DNA of 18,138 nucleotides from JBMOLK01 sp049325575 (lineage in GTDB: Bacteria > Bacillota > Clostridia > Acetivibrionales > Acetivibrionaceae), in NCBI GenBank assembly GCA_049325575.1, contig JBMOLK010000069.1:1-18138 (forward strand). The letters run 5' to 3'. The stretch's first letter is position 1; each line of letters begins with the position of its first letter. A model generated the notes under the pieces. It saw nothing but the letters and a program-made list of their open reading frames with translations, had not been told where the DNA came from and searched no databases. The translations under genes were made by a program, and so were the position numbers. Below, one piece after another: positions 14,848-18,138 of this stretch.

Positions 14848-17586
14848 TTAGGCATCCAGACCACAGCACTTTTTAAATTTCTTGCCGCTTCCACATGGGC
14901 AGACATCATTACGGCCCACTTTCTGGCTCTTAACAACCGGTTTTTTGACCGTATCGCCGCCATGAGATGCCATTACAGGCTCTGCCACTTTTTCACGTTT
15001 TGGCATGTTGCGCTCGCGGTCAAGGTGGGTATTTAGTATTACCTTGACTGCATCCATTTGGATATTGCGGATCATCTCTTCAAACATCTCAAAACCTTCA
15101 AACTTATATTCAATAACAGGGTCCTTCTGTCCAAATGCTCTAAGCCTTATACCATGCTGCAGCTGATCCATGTCATCTATATGATCCATCCATTTTTGGT
15201 CTACTATCCTTAGCAGCACTACCCTTTCCAGCTCTCTCATCAGCTCGGAGCCAAATTCCTGTTCTTTTTCTTCATATCTCTTGTTCATAGTTTCAAGCAG
15301 TATATCTCTTAACTTTTCCTTGGACATCAGTTCAAACTCATCCCTGGAGAATTTAAGAGCTCCTTCGTGCAGGAAAGGCCCTTCAGCATAAGCCCTCATG
15401 CCTTCCCAGTCCCAGTTATCCGGATACGGGCTTTCACTGCAGTACAAGTTCACAATATTGTCTGCAATGCCCTCTACCATCTTTAAGAAGTTCTCCTTAA
15501 TATTTTCCCCGTTAAGAACCTTTCTTCTCTGCTCATAAATAACTTCTCTCTGCTTGTTCATAACATCATCATACTGAAGAACATTCTTTCTTATTGCAAA
15601 GTTCTTGCCTTCCACTCTCTTTTGGGCATTCTCTATGGCATTACTAAGCATTCTGTGTTCAATAGGCTGGTCTTCCTCAAGTCCTAGTGCATTCACTATC
15701 CCTGTAAGTCTGTCTGAACCGAAAAGTCTCATCAAATCGTCTTCAAGGGAAATATAGAACCTTGACGCTCCAGGGTCTCCCTGCCTTCCGGCACGTCCAC
15801 GGAGCTGATTATCTATACGCCTTGATTCATGCCTTTCAGTACCCATTATTTGAAGACCGCCCACTTCAACTACCTTTTCACGTTCTGCACTTGTAATCTT
15901 TTTAAAGCCGTCATGAAGCTCGCGGAATACTTTTCTTGCTGTCAGTATCTCTTCATCATCTGTGTCATTAAAACCGGTGGCTTGGTTAATCAGTTCCTCA
16001 CTGTATCCTTTCTTTCTCATCTCCTGTTTTGCCATGAATTCGGCATTACCACCCAACACAATATCGGTTCCACGCCCCGCCATATTGGTTGCAATAGTCA
16101 CTGCTCCAAATTTCCCGGCCTGTGCAATTATTTCAGCTTCCCTTTCATGGTACTTTGCATTCAATACCTGATGAGGCACACCCCGCTTTTTCAAAATGCT
16201 GCTTAAAAGCTCGGATTTCTCAATGGATATGGTACCAATCAGGACTGGCTGACCCCGCTTGTTACACTCAACTATTTCGTTTATAACTGCGTTAAACTTA
16301 CCCCTCTCGTTTTTATATACACTGTCAGGGTGATCAATTCTTGCAACTGGCTTATTAGTCGGAATCACAATAACATCCAGCTTGTAAATACTCTGGAATT
16401 CCTGCTCTTCCGTCTGTGCAGTACCTGTCATACCCGAAAGCTTTGTGTACATTCTAAAGTAGTTCTGGAAGGTAATAGTCGCCAAGGTCTTGCTTTCTCT
16501 CTCCACCTTGACTCCTTCTTTTGCTTCTATAGCCTGATGAAGACCGTTGCTGTACCTTCTTCCGTACATTAGACGTCCGGTAAATTCATCAACTATGATA
16601 ATCTCTCCATCCTTTATTACATAGTCCTTATCTATCTTCATAAGGCCATGTGCCCTAAGAGCCTGATTAATGTGGTGAGATAAGGTCAGGTTATCGGAAT
16701 CCGACAGGTTCTCAATACCGAAATAATCCTCCGCCTTCCTTACGCCGTCAGCTGTCAGAGTCGCAGTATTAGCTTTCTCATCTACAATATAGTCAGCTTC
16801 AAGGTCGTCTGTGTGCTGCTTGTCATCAACCTCTGTAAATACTTTTGCTTTAAGCCTTCTAACAAAGGAATCGGCTCTGGTATAAAGGTCTGTGGATTTG
16901 TCTCCCGCACCCGAGATAATAAGAGGAGTCCTTGCTTCGTCGACGAGGATACTGTCAACCTCATCCACAATGGCAAAATTAAGCTCTCTCTGGACCATAT
17001 CCTCCTTGTAGATTACCATGTTATCCCTAAGGTAATCAAATCCGTATTCATTGTTTGTTCCATAGGTTATATCACAGTTGTAAGCTCTTCTTCTTTCATC
17101 GTTGTCAAGGCCGTGAACAATAAGACCTACACTAAGTCCCAGAAAATTGTACAGCTTACCCATCCATTCACTGTCACGTTTTGCCAGATAGTCATTTACT
17201 GTAACAACATGCACGCCTTTTCCCTCAAGTGCGTTCAGGTATACTGGAAGTGTTGCAACCAGTGTCTTACCTTCACCTGTTTTCATTTCTGCAATTCTTC
17301 CCTGGTGAAGTACGATACCTCCGATCAACTGAACCCCAAAATGTCTCATACCCAATACCCTCATTGATGCTTCTCTCACAACTGCAAAAGCTTCAGGCAG
17401 GATATCATTCAAAGTTTCACCTTCTGAGAGCCTCTTTTTAAACTCCGGCGTTTTTGCTTTTAGCTCATCATCAGTAAGAGACTTAATTTGTGGTTCCAGA
17501 CTCTCTATTTTATCAACAATAGGCATAATTCTCTTTAATTCCCTATCACTATAGCTTCCTATAATCTTTTCAATTAATTTAAGCAT
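14848..17586 (-). CDS. secA: Preprotein translocase ATPase SecA
   Basis: SecA is the ATPase motor that pushes unfolded preproteins through SecYEG. The 912-residue protein is full length. Nucleotide-binding domain 1 has Walker A TGEGKT (residues 103-108) and Walker B DEVDSILVDE (208-217). The preprotein crosslinking domain is inserted after ARTPLIISG. The second helicase half carries TNMAGRGTDIVLGG and RESRRIDNQLRGRAGRQGD-type motifs. The helical scaffold is followed by a variable linker and a C-terminal zinc-binding motif with Cys896, Cys898, Cys907 and Cys908, the form used for SecB or lipid/ribosome contact. ATG at 17586 has GGAGG 8 bases upstream. It is only 26 bases after a DUF5317 gene on the same strand, so the two may be cotranscribed, and it ends at a strong terminator. 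This is the housekeeping SecA1 form. Confidence 0.98.
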   Translation of the reverse strand: MLKLIEKIIGSYSDRELKRIMPIVDKIESLEPQIKSLTDDELKAKTPEFKKRLSEGETLNDILPEAFAVVREASMRVLGMRHFGVQLIGGIVLHQGRIAEMKTGEGKTLVATLPVYLNALEGKGVHVVTVNDYLAKRDSEWMGKLYNFLGLSVGLIVHGLDNDERRRAYNCDITYGTNNEYGFDYLRDNMVIYKEDMVQRELNFAIVDEVDSILVDEARTPLIISGAGDKSTDLYTRADSFVRRLKAKVFTEVDDKQHTDDLEADYIVDEKANTATLTADGVRKAEDYFGIENLSDSDNLTLSHHINQALRAHGLMKIDKDYVIKDGEIIIVDEFTGRLMYGRRYSNGLHQAIEAKEGVKVERESKTLATITFQNYFRMYTKLSGMTGTAQTEEQEFQSIYKLDVIVIPTNKPVARIDHPDSVYKNERGKFNAVINEIVECNKRGQPVLIGTISIEKSELLSSILKKRGVPHQVLNAKYHEREAEIIAQAGKFGAVTIATNMAGRGTDIVLGGNAEFMAKQEMRKKGYSEELINQATGFNDTDDEEILTARKVFRELHDGFKKITSAEREKVVEVGGLQIMGTERHESRRIDNQLRGRAGRQGDPGASRFYISLEDDLMRLFGSDRLTGIVNALGLEEDQPIEHRMLSNAIENAQKRVEGKNFAIRKNVLQYDDVMNKQREVIYEQRRKVLNGENIKENFLKMVEGIADNIVNLYCSESPYPDNWDWEGMRAYAEGPFLHEGALKFSRDEFELMSKEKLRDILLETMNKRYEEKEQEFGSELMRELERVVLLRIVDQKWMDHIDDMDQLQHGIRLRAFGQKDPVIEYKFEGFEMFEEMIRNIQMDAVKVILNTHLDRERNMPKREKVAEPVMASHGGDTVKKPVVKSQKVGRNDVCPCGSGKKFKKCCGLDA

Positions 17587-17612
17587 ATCAAGACCTCCAA
17601 CAATATTATTTG

Positions 17613-18138
17613 TTAATGTTCTTTACATAGTTTCATAGAACACGTACACAACTCTAAAGTTAATATAAAAATTCCTAAAGCAATTATTAAATCTCCTATA
17701 CTTACAACAGGCATTCCCATGCCCAAAAATCCAGGCAAATAAATAATGTCGGCCAAAAACCCCAGCCTGGTGCTTCCACTCATGACAACATGTCTGCTAT
17801 CTGCACCTGTGCTTAGTATGTTAGCAGCCTCCATCAGACCGGCATTTTTCATTATCTCAAGGCTTACCGGCATTCTACCTCCGTTAAGCACCATAACCAG
17901 CGCATTTAAAGAAGCCCCCACCCCGGTTACCCATAGGCCTATATATCGCCTGTTAAACCAGAGGCAAATAAATAAAAGAATAAAGACAATACCTTGTATT
18001 ACCAAGCTGTATTCCACTACAAACCTAATACCTTTACTTCCCATAACCCTTGTAATAGTCTGTATTAAGCAGGCAAGGACTATCAGCCAGGTCTTGTGGA
18101 ATCTTACGTTTCCAATATCCGGCTTCTTTCCTTCCTTA
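17613..18138 (-). CDS. DUF5317-type integral membrane protein, partial (N-terminus beyond right edge)
   Basis: The open frame runs to the window edge. An internal ATG at 18044 would give 143 residues, but 31 more in-frame codons upstream encode convincing protein (GNVRFHKTWLIVLACLIQTI). That stretch fits the first membrane segment of this family. The ATG at 18044 also lacks a good ribosome site, so the true start lies outside. About 174 residues are visible, with four hydrophobic spans and the conserved NGGRMPVS motif, then a GFLADIIYLPGF segment and SIGDLIIALG. These match my recollection of the DUF5317 family, whose function is unknown. The gene ends 26 bases before secA on the same strand. 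A role in secretion is only suggested by that proximity. Confidence 0.8.
   Translation of the reverse strand, partial: KEGKKPDIGNVRFHKTWLIVLACLIQTITRVMGSKGIRFVVEYSLVIQGIVFILLFICLWFNRRYIGLWVTGVGASLNALVMVLNGGRMPVSLEIMKNAGLMEAANILSTGADSRHVVMSGSTRLGFLADIIYLPGFLGMGMPVVSIGDLIIALGIFILTLELCTCSMKLCKEH

Noticed and set aside
16813..17367. 184-codon plus-strand open frame opposite secA
   Set aside because: Antisense to intact secA motifs and has no family resemblance; a shadow frame.

Overview
This window reads as ordinary chromosome from a low-GC, Gram-positive, anaerobic Clostridia-type bacterium. It probably belongs to the cellulolytic clostridia around Acetivibrio/Ruminiclostridium, but that placement is inferred from gene content and style, not from a database search. 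The clues are AT-rich intergenic DNA, strong GGAGG ribosome binding sites, an anaerobic-type cobyrate-to-cobalamin gene pair, a PheB-type ACT protein, a DUF5317 membrane protein and a single SecA with a zinc-binding tail. No rRNA, tRNA, CRISPR array, insertion sequence or prophage gene was seen. Almost every gene lies on the minus strand; the one exception is a two-gene plus-strand island at 7373-8690.

Layout. (1) Positions 1-2008 hold the end of a cobalamin cluster: cobQ (cobyric acid synthase), then cbiB/cobD, which is cut by the left edge. Each has its own recognisable promoter, and no B12 riboswitch was seen. (2) Positions 2233-5447 hold a threonine/lysine-family operon read leftward: an ACT-domain protein of the PheB/UPF0735 family, homoserine dehydrogenase (hom) and aspartokinase. 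It has a good sigma-A promoter at 5419-5447 and a terminator at 2179-2212. Threonine synthase (thrC, 9312-10811) stands alone about 4 kb away, and homoserine kinase is not in the window. (3) Positions 5523-9107 hold two orphan response regulators, an REC/HD-GYP protein and a CheY-like protein. They flank the plus-strand pair of a cysteine-less HMA-fold protein and a Gfo/Idh/MocA-type dehydrogenase. (4) Positions 10935-14758 hold a patatin-like lipase, a membrane-anchored TPR protein and folC. (5) Positions 14848-18138 hold secA, preceded by a DUF5317 membrane protein that is truncated by the right edge.

How they work together. hom and aspartokinase catalyse entry steps of aspartate-family amino acid synthesis, and thrC the last step to threonine. 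The PheB-like protein combines a helix-turn-helix-looking segment with an ACT domain, so it is a plausible local amino-acid sensor. CobQ and CbiB act consecutively in cobalamin assembly. FolC makes polyglutamylated folates and SecA drives protein export; these are housekeeping genes with their own terminators.

I did not find a clear new defence, mobile or biosynthetic system. The points most worth a second look are the Cys-less HMA/dehydrogenase pair, the possible autoregulation of the threonine operon by the HTH-ACT protein, repeated operator-like elements around the cobQ promoter, and several unusually perfect hairpins between genes.
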